This document shows positions 43,346-51,838 of a stretch of 64,000 nucleotides of DNA, in pieces. Position 1 is the stretch's first letter. Each line of letters opens with the position of its first letter. Position numbers and translations under genes: made by a program. The notes below the pieces were generated by a model. It was not told the origin of the DNA, ran no database searches, and was given only the letters and a program-made list of their open reading frames with translations. Location: the NCBI GenBank assembly GCA_050013875.1, contig JBEKEK010000076.1:1-64000 (forward strand), given 5' to 3'. This DNA comes from Trebonia sp050013875. GTDB lineage: Bacteria > Actinomycetota > Actinomycetes > Streptosporangiales > Streptosporangiaceae.

Positions 43346-45204
43346 CGCGGCACCCCCAGCGCGTCCAGCATCCGTTCTGAGAACGTCAGCACGTCCATGT
43401 CGTCGGTGATCCTCTCGGCGGCGCCGGGCACTGGCGCGGCCGGGTCCCCGGCCGCCGCCACCACCGTGGACGCCCCCCGCGCACGGGCCCGGTCCACGGC
43501 CGCGCGTACCTCGTCCTGGCCGGCCTCGGGGCTGCCGCAGACGATGATCACGGGCACCGGGATCGCCGCGGCGCCATCGCCGGGGGCGGCGTCGAGGGTG
43601 ACCGTGGTGATGCCGGCCGGTGCCAGCAGGGCGGCTACCTGCCCGGCGCGGGCGGCGCTCGGGCGCGAGGCGTCGAGCGGCGCCAGGGTGAGGGCCGGCG
43701 CCGTCCCGGTCGCCTGCGCGTAGGCGTCGCACCGGTCGCGGAGCTCCTCGTGCCACTGCGACCAGCGGATGCGCGGCAGTCCTGGGGCGGCCCGGCCGGC
43801 CGGCCGGGCAGCGGCGGGCTGGGCGGCGGGCCGGCGGAGCAGGGTCTCACCGACGAGGGGGAACTCGCTGACGCCGGTGACCGCCTCCCGCCGCCGGGCC
43901 AGCGCGTCCCGCCGGGCCTGACGGCTGGCGGCTAGCTCGCTGGCGATAAACCCGCTGGCCAGGGCGGCGCGCAGGCCACCCGCGCGCTCGATGTCCTGGA
44001 ATTCGGCCCAGGCTCTGGCGGCAAGCTGCTCGGTGAAGTCCTCGACGTACCAGGATCCGCCCGCCGGGTCGATGACCTGGGCCACCTGGGACTCGTCGAC
44101 CAGCAGCGCGTGGACGTTGCGGGCGACCCGGCGGGCCAGCTGGTCGGGCTGCCCGATCGCCGCGTCGAAGGGGGCGACCGTGATCGCGTCGGCACCGCCG
44201 ACGCCGGCCGCGAAACAGGCCAGCGTGGCGCGGAGGATGTTGTTCCACGGGTCCCGGCGGGTCAGCATCGACCAGGAGCTCACGGCATGCTGCCGCTGCC
44301 CGCCGGCCCCGGAATCCACCCCGCACTGCTCGGCCACGCGCGCCCAGACCCGGCGGGCGGCCCGCAGCTTGGCGATGGTCGTGAACTGATCCGCGGTAGC
44401 GGCGTAGCGGAATTCGAGCTGCCAGAACGCCGCGTCGGCGGACAGTCCGGCCGCGCGCAGCGCCCGCAGGTACTCAAGGCCGGCCGCCAGGGCGCAGCCA
44501 AGTTCCTGCGCCTCGGTGCCGCCGGCCTCGTGGAACGGCAGCGCGTCGACGACGATCGCGCGGACCGCGGGGAAATCGGCCGCGCAGCGCGCGGCCAGGT
44601 CAGCGGCGCCCTTCAGGTCGCCCCCGGCGCCGGTCCTGGCCATCACCCCGAGCGGGTCGGCTCCCAGGCAGCCGGCCAGCTCGCCGGCCGGCACGCCGCG
44701 CCCGGCGGCGGCGGCGAGGAACACGTCGGCCGCCTCGGCGAACCGGTCGCCCGCATCAAGGACGACCGGCGCCAAGTCGAGGTAAACGTCCGCGAGCACG
44801 TCCGGCAGGGCGCCGATGGGGATCTGCCCGTCCCCGAGGCCGAGCCACAGCGAGCTGACTCCCCCGTCGAGGTCCTCCATGATCTGCTCGCGCGCGACCG
44901 CGGGATCCGGGTGCTGGTGACGCTGCCTGACATCCCAGCCGGCCCGGTGGCCGGCCGCGGTCCGCCCGCGCACGAAGGGCGCCTGCCCCGGGTAGCCGGA
45001 GCCCGGCCGGCTGGCGTCGCTGACGTACAGCGGCGCGATCTCGATGCCGTCCGCCGTGATCGTCGCGAGCTGCCGCTCCGGGTAGGGGCCGGCGTCGCCG
45101 CCCACGACCTTGGCGACCAGCCGCTGCCACTGCTCCCTGGTGACCGCCGGGAACTCGGCGGCGAGCACCAGATCGCCGGAGCCCGGCGCGGTGGCATCGT
45201 TCAT
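43342..45204 (-). CDS. mutA: Methylmalonyl-CoA mutase small subunit
   Basis: 620 residues. GGGGAG lies 8 bases before the ATG at 45204. The N-terminal barrel parallels the large subunit (ASRPGSGYPGQAPFVRGRTA, GWDVRQRHQHPD, DPWNNILRATLACFAAGVGG, DPAGGSWYVEDFTEQLAARA). The C-terminal part keeps a degenerate B12-like fold without the DxHxxG motif, as normal for this non-catalytic subunit. First gene of the mutA-scpA-meaB operon. Upstream lie three GGTAC elements spaced exactly 21 bp, possibly its operator. Confidence 0.93.
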   Translation of the reverse strand: MNDATAPGSGDLVLAAEFPAVTREQWQRLVAKVVGGDAGPYPERQLATITADGIEIAPLYVSDASRPGSGYPGQAPFVRGRTAAGHRAGWDVRQRHQHPDPAVAREQIMEDLDGGVSSLWLGLGDGQIPIGALPDVLADVYLDLAPVVLDAGDRFAEAADVFLAAAAGRGVPAGELAGCLGADPLGVMARTGAGGDLKGAADLAARCAADFPAVRAIVVDALPFHEAGGTEAQELGCALAAGLEYLRALRAAGLSADAAFWQLEFRYAATADQFTTIAKLRAARRVWARVAEQCGVDSGAGGQRQHAVSSWSMLTRRDPWNNILRATLACFAAGVGGADAITVAPFDAAIGQPDQLARRVARNVHALLVDESQVAQVIDPAGGSWYVEDFTEQLAARAWAEFQDIERAGGLRAALASGFIASELAASRQARRDALARRREAVTGVSEFPLVGETLLRRPAAQPAAARPAGRAAPGLPRIRWSQWHEELRDRCDAYAQATGTAPALTLAPLDASRPSAARAGQVAALLAPAGITTVTLDAAPGDGAAAIPVPVIIVCGSPEAGQDEVRAAVDRARARGASTVVAAAGDPAAPVPGAAERITDDMDVLTFSERMLDALGVPR

Positions 45205-45221
45205 GCGCGGATCTCCCCAAT

Positions 45222-45272
45222 CATGGTACCGAATCCCGTTCTCATGGTACCCAATCCCATCTTCCTGGTACA
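45222..45272. repeat. 2.4 copies of a 21-bp tandem repeat upstream of mutA
   Basis: CATGGTACCGAATCCCGTTCT (21 bp) repeats as CATGGTACCCAATCCCATCTT and then partly as CCTGGTACA. GGTAC occurs at 45225, 45246 and 45267, exactly two helical turns apart. The repeat lies 18-68 bp upstream of the mutA start and just beyond the end of the MFS gene. It could be a set of regulator sites on one DNA face, or a promoter-proximal slippage product. Confidence 0.55.
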
Positions 45273-45280
45273 GGGCCGCG

Positions 45281-46678
45281 TCATGGCAGCAGCTGGACCA
45301 GGGCCGCGGTGAGCCCGGTAAGCGCCGCCAGTACCGCCATGCTCAGCGCGAAGGCGTGCGGGAACGACCCCGTGTGCAGTGCGGCGAAGAACACCGCCCC
45401 GATCACGGCGACCCCGAGCGCACCGCCGACCTGCTGGAACGTGGCCAGCACACCGGCCCCCGAGCTGGCCTGCCTGGGCTCGACATTGAGCAGCACCGTC
45501 GCTGACAGCGGGACCAGCACCATTCCCATCCCGAAGCCGGCTATCGCCAGCCCCGGCAGCAGCTCCCCGGCCGAGGAGGCGCTCGCGGTCAGGACCATGA
45601 GCACGCTTCCCGCGGCGGTGACGACGGCACCAAGCGCGAGTATCTGCTTGCCAAGCCGCGTGGTCATCGCCTGGGTGAGCAGCATCGCCGCGAAGAAGCC
45701 CACGCCGACGGCGGTGAAGACGACACCGGAGAACAGGGCGGAGAATCCCCGGCCGTCCTGCAGGTACAGGGCGAGCACGAAGAAGAAGGCAGGTGGCACC
45801 AGCGCGTAGGTGAGCGCGGCCAGCGAGCCGACCCCGAACGCCCGGCTGCGGAACAGGGTGAGATCGACCAGTGGGGCCAGGGCCGCCCGCTTGCGGCGGG
45901 CCTGCTGCACGGCGAAGGTGCCGAGCAGCACCGGCCCGGCCGCCAGCGACAGCCAGGTCCACAGCGGCCAGCCGCGCTGCTCGCCCTCGGCCAGCGGCGC
46001 GATGATGGCGGCCAGCCCCAGGGTGGCCAGCGCGGTGCCGGCCAGGTCGAGTTGTGACCGTTCGCCGTGCGACTCCGGGACGACCCGCCCGGACAGCAGC
46101 AGCCCGGCGATGCCGACGGGCACGTTGATCAGGAAGATCCCGCGCCAGCTGGAGCCGGCGATGTCGGCCTGGATGAGCAGCCCGCCGAGCAGCTGCCCGA
46201 GCACCCCGGCGATGCCCATCACCATGCCGTAGATGGCGAACGCCTTCGCCCGCCGCTCGCCCGCGTAGACGGTGCCGAGGATGGCAAGCACCTGCGGGGT
46301 CATCATCGCGCCGGCCGCGCCCTGCAGGACCCGGGCGACGACCAGGAACGTCGCGTTCGGTGCGAGCCCGCAGGCGGCGGAGGTGACGGTGAACAGGGCC
46401 AGGCCGATCGCGAACATCCGCCGCCGCCCGTACAGGTCGCCCAGCCGGCCGCCGGTGATCATGCCGGCCGCGAAGGTCAGCCCGTACCCGGCCACCACCA
46501 ACTGGATGGCGGCCGGCCCGGCCCGCAGGTCATGCTGGACCGACGGCAGCGCGACGTTGACAATGAAGAAATCGAGAAAGGTCATGAAGGTGCCGGCCAG
46601 GACCACGAACAGTGGACCCCAGCCATATTCCGCCGTCCGCTCCCGCTGAATAGCGGCACGGCTTTCCATAGTACTCAC
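45281..46678 (-). CDS. MFS multidrug exporter (DHA2/EmrB-QacA family)
   Basis: 465 residues from the GTG at 46678 with AAAGGAG 9 bases upstream. About 14 membrane spans. FMTFLDFFIVNVALPSVQHD is the family start (motif D1), GGRLGDLYGRRRMFAIGLAL is motif A in loop 2-3, and VLGQLLGGLLIQ resembles the antiporter motif C. It should export drugs or toxic metabolites by proton antiport. It is upstream of the methylmalonyl-CoA mutase operon on the same strand. An NTF2 gene and an XRE regulator with a palindromic operator lie before it, so substrate-responsive control is likely. Confidence 0.9.
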   Translation of the reverse strand: MSTMESRAAIQRERTAEYGWGPLFVVLAGTFMTFLDFFIVNVALPSVQHDLRAGPAAIQLVVAGYGLTFAAGMITGGRLGDLYGRRRMFAIGLALFTVTSAACGLAPNATFLVVARVLQGAAGAMMTPQVLAILGTVYAGERRAKAFAIYGMVMGIAGVLGQLLGGLLIQADIAGSSWRGIFLINVPVGIAGLLLSGRVVPESHGERSQLDLAGTALATLGLAAIIAPLAEGEQRGWPLWTWLSLAAGPVLLGTFAVQQARRKRAALAPLVDLTLFRSRAFGVGSLAALTYALVPPAFFFVLALYLQDGRGFSALFSGVVFTAVGVGFFAAMLLTQAMTTRLGKQILALGAVVTAAGSVLMVLTASASSAGELLPGLAIAGFGMGMVLVPLSATVLLNVEPRQASSGAGVLATFQQVGGALGVAVIGAVFFAALHTGSFPHAFALSMAVLAALTGLTAALVQLLP

Positions 46679-46768
46679 GAGAATTTCTCCTTTGATTTCA
46701 GGAACTCGCGGTCCTGAGATATTCCGTGGCCGCGTCCCGCCCACTTCCGCAGGAAGGGCGGAAGCGGG

Positions 46769-46800
46769 GGCCCGGCGCTGCCTGGTGGTAGCGCCGGGCC
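46769..46800. terminator. Hairpin after the NTF2-like gene
   Basis: GGCCCGGCGCT (46769-46779) pairs perfectly with AGCGCCGGGCC (46790-46800) around a 10-nt loop. It lies 13 bp beyond the stop of the minus-strand NTF2 gene and before the MFS gene, so it may attenuate read-through between them. Confidence 0.5.
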
Positions 46801-46812
46801 TCTCGCTCCGTG

Positions 46813-47166
46813 TCAGGCCGGTACCTTGTCGAGGAATCCGAGCACGGTCGTGATCTTGTTCTGCTCATCGATCACGGCCACGTCGAACCCCTCGACCAGG
46901 GATTCCCCGCCTTCAGGGCCCAGCCCCCAGCGGAACCTGGCCTGCCGGTGGTGGGCGTCGACCGGGCCGGCCGCGGTGAAGACCAGACCGGGAAACTGGC
47001 TCTGGGCGGCCGCGATCAGAGCGTCGATTTCGGCCCGACCGTGCGCCTCACCAATCGGGTCGATGTATTCCGCGTCGGCCGCCCAGACTTCTTCGATCAC
47101 CTTGCGTCGCGCCGCCGGGTCGGTCTCGTTCCAGCAGTCGAGGTAACGCGCGATGACGTCGTTCAT
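46813..47166 (-). CDS. NTF2-like/SnoaL family protein
   Basis: 117 residues from the ATG at 47166 (GGAAGGAAA upstream); the open frame to 47265 would run into the operator. NDVIARYLDCWNETDPAARR, VWAADAEYIDPIGEAHGRAE, DALIAAAQSQFPGLVF and ARFRWGLGPEGGESLVEGFD show the SnoaL-like polyketide-cyclase fold with the E-Y-x-D-P motif. The reaction is unknown. It is divergent from the XRE regulator and upstream of the MFS exporter, so all three are probably one regulon. Confidence 0.85.
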   Translation of the reverse strand: MNDVIARYLDCWNETDPAARRKVIEEVWAADAEYIDPIGEAHGRAEIDALIAAAQSQFPGLVFTAAGPVDAHHRQARFRWGLGPEGGESLVEGFDVAVIDEQNKITTVLGFLDKVPA

Positions 47167-47237
47167 TGGAATTTCCTTCCGTGCTTTGAATGATTTCCGC
47201 GACGGAATCCATAGTGCCGGCCGCGGGCCGCCGTGTC

Positions 47238-47281
47238 GATTACGCCCGAGGTAATGCGCCGGCATTACCTGGGAGGTAATC
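47238..47281. promoter_or_regulatory. Nested inverted repeats of GGTAAT: operator for the XRE regulator
   Basis: An inner pair, AGGTAATGC (47249-47257) and GCATTACCT (47262-47270), is perfect with a 4-bp spacer. An outer pair, GATTAC (47238-47243) and GTAATC (47276-47281), flanks it, giving three further or related GGTAAT elements. It lies between the NTF2 start (47166) and the XRE start (47316). A dimeric helix-turn-helix protein is expected to bind here. Confidence 0.65.
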
Positions 47282-47315
47282 GCTGCGCGCGCCGAGGTCG
47301 GCTACGGTCGGGATA

Positions 47316-48152
47316 ATGAGCACCATGACCATGCCGGAGGCCGCGCGGCGGCCCGTAGGTGAACTGCTGCGCGAGTGGCGCGAGCGGCGCAGGCTCAGCC
47401 AGCTCGACCTGGCGATCCAGGCCGACATATCGGCCCGGCACCTCAGCTTCGTGGAGACCGGGCGGTCCCGGCCGACCGCGACGATGATCGTCCGGCTGAC
47501 CGAGCAGCTGGCGGTGCCATTGCGCGAGCGCAACGTCCTGCTGCTGGCGGCGGGCTACGCCCCGGCCTACCCGCAGCACGGCCTTGACGCGCCAGAGCTC
47601 GACAACGTGCGCATCGCGCTTGGCCAGGTGCTGGCCGGCCATGAGCCCTACCCGGCCATCGTGGTGGACCGGTGGTGGGACGTCAGGGACGCCAACTCCG
47701 GCCTTGCCCTGCTCTCGGCCGGCTCCGCCCCGGCGCTCTTGCAGCCGCCGGTGAACGCGCTGAGGCTCGCGCTGCACCCGGACGGGATGTCCCCGCGGAT
47801 CGCCAACCTGGCTCAGTGGCGCGGACATCTGCTGACCCAGCTGTCGCACCGGGCCGCCGCCCTCGGCGATCAGCGGCTCCGAGAACTGCACGACGAGCTC
47901 CGCGGCTACCCAGGCGGCGCCCAGGAGACCTACCCGGCGGGCGACGTCGTGCTGCCGCTCCGCTACCGGCATCGCGACCAGGAGCTGGTGCTGTTCAGCA
48001 TCAGCGCCAAGGTCTCCACGGCCACCGACGTGACCGTGGAGGAACTGGCCATCGAGTCCTTCTACCCAGCCGATGCCGCGACCGCGCGCGCGTTCCACGA
48101 AGCCCGGCGCAGCGGCGGCGCACCCGGCCCGAGCAAGCGAGCAGCCCGTTAG
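47316..48152 (+). CDS. XRE family regulator with MmyB-like ligand domain
   Basis: 278 residues. Residues ~12-70 are the XRE helix-turn-helix (ELLREWRERRRLSQLDLAIQ, ISARHLSFVETGRSRPTATM). From ~95 the MmyB-like domain begins (PYPAIVVDRWWDVRDANSGL, LRLALHPDGMSPRIANLAQW, LPLRYRHRDQELVLFSISAK). In actinobacteria such proteins often sit divergent to an SDR, MFS or NTF2 gene they control, which is the case here. Some bind fatty-acid-like ligands, but the ligand is unknown here. Confidence 0.88.
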   Translation: MSTMTMPEAARRPVGELLREWRERRRLSQLDLAIQADISARHLSFVETGRSRPTATMIVRLTEQLAVPLRERNVLLLAAGYAPAYPQHGLDAPELDNVRIALGQVLAGHEPYPAIVVDRWWDVRDANSGLALLSAGSAPALLQPPVNALRLALHPDGMSPRIANLAQWRGHLLTQLSHRAAALGDQRLRELHDELRGYPGGAQETYPAGDVVLPLRYRHRDQELVLFSISAKVSTATDVTVEELAIESFYPADAATARAFHEARRSGGAPGPSKRAAR

Positions 48153-48192
48153 GCAGCAGCCGCGGTAATCCGGCTACGCCGCCCCGACTCGG

Positions 48193-49440
48193 CTAGCGGG
48201 CCATGACGCTGAGCTCGCTCAGCACCGCGCGAGCCGCCCGGCGGCCGCTGACCAGCGCCCCTTGCAGCGAGGGGGTGTCACGGTGGTCGCCCGCGACGAA
48301 CAGGGTCCCGCTGAGCCTGACCGGCTTGCGCAGGCTGCCCTGCGGGGGCGGCGCCGTGACCAGGCCGGGGTCGGCCCGCACGGTCTGGATGTGCGCCCAG
48401 TCTCCCGTCGGCTGACCGTAGAGGACAGCGAGATGACGGCGGATGGCCGGCTCGTCGAGGCCGGCCTCGGCCGGTGCGGTGGTCGCGATGAGATGACGGC
48501 CGGGTGGCGCGTAACCGGGCGCGGCCAGCGTCAGCACGACGCTGTTGGCGATCCCGGAGCGGCCGGTGCTGTCAATCAGCAGCGCCGGGCGCTTGGCGGG
48601 CGACTCGTCGGCGGCGTGGTAGGTGGTCACAAGCACCCGTTGCGGCGGCGCCGGCAGGCCCGGCAGCAGGCTGGCCGCGGCGGCCGGATCGGCGGCCACG
48701 ATCACGGCGCGGGCGCGCACCGTGCCCGCCGGGGTATCCACCCCCTGGTCGTGCACGGCGAGGACCGGGGTGCCGAGATGAACGCAGCCGGGCGGCAGCG
48801 GCCGGGCAAGCGCCTCGATCAGCGCCGCCATGCCGGCCGCGGGAACGCCGATGCGGCCGCGGACGAACGACCGCCAGATCATCGCGAGCACCCGGCTGGA
48901 GGTGAGCAGCGGCGCATAGCCGAACACACCGGTCAGGAATGGCTCGACCAGCTTGCGAACCGTCTGCTGGTCGAGGCGATCCGACAGGTAGGCGGCGGCG
49001 GTGGTCTCCGGCTCCGCCCGCAGTTTCCGCGCGTCCCCGTAGCCCAGCCGGAGGCTCAGCAGCGCCAGCTTCGCCAGCCCGCTCACCGGAACCGGCAGCG
49101 GCCGGAGCGCGGTAAGCCCGTGATGGCGCGGGTCAGCAAGCAGCTGGGGGCCGTGGCCGTCCGCCACCAGCACCCCGTGGTCGAAGAACCGCAAGTCAAG
49201 CTGGTCCACGTCGACGAAGTCGGGGAGCGCGGGGTAGGCGGAGTTGACCACCTGGAAGCCACGGTCGAGACGGAAGCCGTCGATGCTGTCGGTCACGATC
49301 CGGCCGCCGAGCCGGGTGGCCGCCTCAAGCAGCACCACCTCAAGGCCGGCCTCGGTGAGTTGGCGGGCCGCGGCCAGTCCGGCCGCCCCTCCGCCGACGA
49401 TAACGACGTCAGCCTGGCGTGGCAGGTCGCTCACTGGCAT
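48193..49440 (-). CDS. FAD-dependent amine-oxidase/desaturase-like oxidoreductase
   Basis: 415 residues. The N-terminal dinucleotide-binding motif is VVIVGGGAAGLAAARQLTEA with the downstream EAATRLGGRIVTDSIDGFRL (the GG-R-x-x-[ST] motif of the amine-oxidase family). The C-terminal FAD motif is LFVAGDHRDTPSLQGALVSG. It belongs to the phytoene desaturase/protoporphyrinogen oxidase/amine oxidase group; the exact substrate cannot be assigned. It starts 6 bp after the MpaB-like gene ends, so the two are co-transcribed. Confidence 0.88.
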   Translation of the reverse strand: MPVSDLPRQADVVIVGGGAAGLAAARQLTEAGLEVVLLEAATRLGGRIVTDSIDGFRLDRGFQVVNSAYPALPDFVDVDQLDLRFFDHGVLVADGHGPQLLADPRHHGLTALRPLPVPVSGLAKLALLSLRLGYGDARKLRAEPETTAAAYLSDRLDQQTVRKLVEPFLTGVFGYAPLLTSSRVLAMIWRSFVRGRIGVPAAGMAALIEALARPLPPGCVHLGTPVLAVHDQGVDTPAGTVRARAVIVAADPAAAASLLPGLPAPPQRVLVTTYHAADESPAKRPALLIDSTGRSGIANSVVLTLAAPGYAPPGRHLIATTAPAEAGLDEPAIRRHLAVLYGQPTGDWAHIQTVRADPGLVTAPPPQGSLRKPVRLSGTLFVAGDHRDTPSLQGALVSGRRAARAVLSELSVMAR

Positions 49441-49446
49441 AGCCCC

Positions 49447-50367
49447 CTAACGCCGGGCGCCCATCGCCCAGCGGATAGTCCTGACGATCGCGTGGCCGAC
49501 CGGGGGAACCAGCACCGATTCGCCGACATTGAGCCGCGGCAACCGCAGGTCCTGCCGCGCCCAGACAGGCAGTTCGGCGATCGCGGTCGCCGCCAGCAGC
49601 GTGTACGGGCCACGGGCAAGCAGCGGCAGCGGCGGGTTCCACACCAGGAAACGGGCCGCTTCAAGCGCTTCCGGCGTCGCCCGCAGCTCCGGCCGGTAGT
49701 CCTCGAGCGCGCTGGCGAGCTCCCGCCGCGTCCGCGGCGGGTCGGGCACCCCCAGGGCCAGCGCGACCCGGGCGGTGTCGGCGACGTAGCCGTCACAGCC
49801 GGCCGGATCGAGCGGCTGCGCGCCATAGCGCTGGTGGCAGCGGAGAAAGCTGTCGGTCTCGGCCACATGGACCCAGCGGAGCAGGTGCGGGTCGTCCGCC
49901 CGGTACGGCCGCCCGTCGGGGTCGGTGCCGGTTATGTACCGGTGGACGCTACGGACGTGGTCCACGGCGCGCTGTGCGTCCTCGGCCGGGCCGAAGGTGG
50001 TGGCCGCCAGGAAGGTACTGGTCCGCTGCAGCCGGCCCCACGGGTCAGTGCGGTAATCGGAGTGCTGCGCGACCGCGATCATCGCCCGCGGGTGCAGCGA
50101 CTGGAGCAGCAGCGCGAGCAGACCGCCGACGAACATCGAGGCATCCCCGTGCACGCGGCGGATCGGGCGGTCAGGTGCAAACCAGCGCGGTCCCGGCGTA
50201 TCGAAACGCGCCCGGTTGGCAGGCCCCTCGGGACCCGCGACCCGCGCGAACAGCGCCGCGCCCAGGTGGCGCTGCAGCGTGTCCAGGCGTGCGGCTAGCG
50301 ACTGCTGTATGGCCCTGCCTCCTTGCCCGGCGAGCAATTCCCGGCTCGGCGCTCTTGCCAACCTCAT
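49447..50367 (-). CDS. MpaB-like oxygenase family protein (DUF2236)
   Basis: 306 residues from the ATG at 50367; the frame is open to 50499. The DUF2236/latex-clearing-type signatures are present: VHGDASMFVGGLLALLLQSL, HPRAMIAVAQHSDYRTDPWG, RLQRTSTFLAATTFG and HLLRWVHVAETDSFL. These proteins bind b-type haem through conserved His residues and include rubber and mycophenolic-acid oxygenases. Paired in an operon with the flavin oxidoreductase downstream. Together they may oxidise a hydrophobic isoprenoid-like compound. Confidence 0.85.
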   Translation of the reverse strand: MRLARAPSRELLAGQGGRAIQQSLAARLDTLQRHLGAALFARVAGPEGPANRARFDTPGPRWFAPDRPIRRVHGDASMFVGGLLALLLQSLHPRAMIAVAQHSDYRTDPWGRLQRTSTFLAATTFGPAEDAQRAVDHVRSVHRYITGTDPDGRPYRADDPHLLRWVHVAETDSFLRCHQRYGAQPLDPAGCDGYVADTARVALALGVPDPPRTRRELASALEDYRPELRATPEALEAARFLVWNPPLPLLARGPYTLLAATAIAELPVWARQDLRLPRLNVGESVLVPPVGHAIVRTIRWAMGARR

Positions 50368-50525
50368 AGTCCACACTAACCGCACTTCACAAATCCCGGC
50401 CGCCGCCGTCCTCCGCGCGCTCAGCCGGGCGGTGCCAAGGTCAAAGACACACTCATCCCGAACGCACGCGTGTTTCACCCGGCCGGCCAGGCAAGGCAAG
50501 GCAATCGCGGTGGCCGCCCCGCTGG

Positions 50526-51833
50526 TCAGGAGATGCCGAAGCCGCTCAAGACGGTCTGCACGAGCACGGTGGCAGAAAGGATCGCGACGACCACGACGCT
50601 AATGGTGGCCACGATCTTGAAGACGCGGCCGTTGACGGCGTCGCCGAGGACGCTGGCCCGGTTGGCGAGGATAAGCACGTAAGTGAGCAGGATGGGGGTG
50701 ATGATCCCATTCAGGACCTGCGCTTCGACGAGGAGCTGGATGAGGTTGCCGGGGACCAGGGCGATGGCCGCGCCGATGAAGACCTGCCCGGTGAACAGGC
50801 CGAGGAACAGCGGGGCCTCGCGGAAGGATTTGCTGACGCTGCGCTCGGCCCCGGCCGCCTCGCTGATGGCGTAGGCGGTCGACAGCGGCACGACCGCGGC
50901 GGCCAGCGCGCTGGCGCCAAGCAGGCCGACCGCGAACAGCTGGGTGGCGAACCGGCCCGCGACCGGGGCGAGCGCCTGGGCAGCCTGCTTGGCCGATTCC
51001 AGCGGAGCGCGCACATGGATCGCCGCGGCGGTCGCGACGATGATGAAGATGCTGATCACATTGCAGAAGATCGAGCCGGCGATGGTGTCGATCTTTTCGC
51101 CGGGGTAGTCGGCCGGGCCGATCCCACGGTCGGCGACCGCGGCCGCCACGTAGAACTGCATGTAGGGGGTGATCGTGGTCCCGATCAGCGCCACCACCAG
51201 GAACAGGAACGCATGGGTGGCCAGGAAGTGCGGGAAGATCAGCTGCGCCCCGGCCTGGGCGTAATTGGGGCGGCTCAGGAACGCGGCGACCGGGTAGGCG
51301 AAGAACACCAGGCTCAGCACCAGGAACAGCCGCTCGGCGTACTTGTAGGAGCCGAAGACCACCAGCGCCCAGATCGAGACCGCGGCCACCGGGACGCTGA
51401 TGAACTTCGAGACGCCGAGCAGTTCCATCGCGGCCGCGATCCCGGCGAATTCGGAAACGACCAGGCCGACGTTGGCGACGATCAGCGCGACGAGCGCGAA
51501 CGCGGTGACCCGGATGCTGAACTGCTCACGGATCAGCGCGCCGAGGCCCTCGCCGGTGTAGGCGCCAAGCCGCGCGCACATCTCCTGCACCACGACCAGG
51601 GCGACCGTCACCAGCACCATCGCGAACAGCGTCCGGTAACCGAACTGGGCCCCGGCACTGGCGTAGGTCGCGATCCCGCCCGCGTCGTTGCCCGCGTTGG
51701 CCGCGATGATCCCCGGCCCCATGAACGCGAGCAGCAGCAGGATCCGGCGGCGCAGCGGCCGCCGGACCGGGCCGGGCAGGCGGCGCGGCCCCGGTGTCAC
51801 CTCGCTCGGCGACGGCAGCGCCCCCTCCCGCAC
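50526..51833 (-). CDS. Nramp-like divalent metal transporter, with non-canonical metal-site residues
   Basis: 435 residues and about 11 membrane spans. The family start IILLLLAFMGPGIIAANAG... is clear in ILLLLAFMGPGIIAANAGND. Classical Nramp proteins have a DPGN in helix 1 and a Met in an MPH-like helix 6. Here helix 1 has NAGND and helix 6 has GTTITPYMQFYVA. The missing Asp and changed site resemble NRAMP-related magnesium transporters rather than Mn/Fe importers. The gene follows the MgtE-N/CBS protein by 5 bp, supporting a magnesium role. Confidence 0.82.
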   Translation of the reverse strand: MREGALPSPSEVTPGPRRLPGPVRRPLRRRILLLLAFMGPGIIAANAGNDAGGIATYASAGAQFGYRTLFAMVLVTVALVVVQEMCARLGAYTGEGLGALIREQFSIRVTAFALVALIVANVGLVVSEFAGIAAAMELLGVSKFISVPVAAVSIWALVVFGSYKYAERLFLVLSLVFFAYPVAAFLSRPNYAQAGAQLIFPHFLATHAFLFLVVALIGTTITPYMQFYVAAAVADRGIGPADYPGEKIDTIAGSIFCNVISIFIIVATAAAIHVRAPLESAKQAAQALAPVAGRFATQLFAVGLLGASALAAAVVPLSTAYAISEAAGAERSVSKSFREAPLFLGLFTGQVFIGAAIALVPGNLIQLLVEAQVLNGIITPILLTYVLILANRASVLGDAVNGRVFKIVATISVVVVAILSATVLVQTVLSGFGIS

Positions 51834-51838
51834 GCCGC

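Noticed and set aside
45205..45280. Cobalamin riboswitch before mutA
   Set aside because: The gap is only 76 bp and mostly tandem repeat; a B12 riboswitch needs about 200 nt and its conserved boxes are not present.
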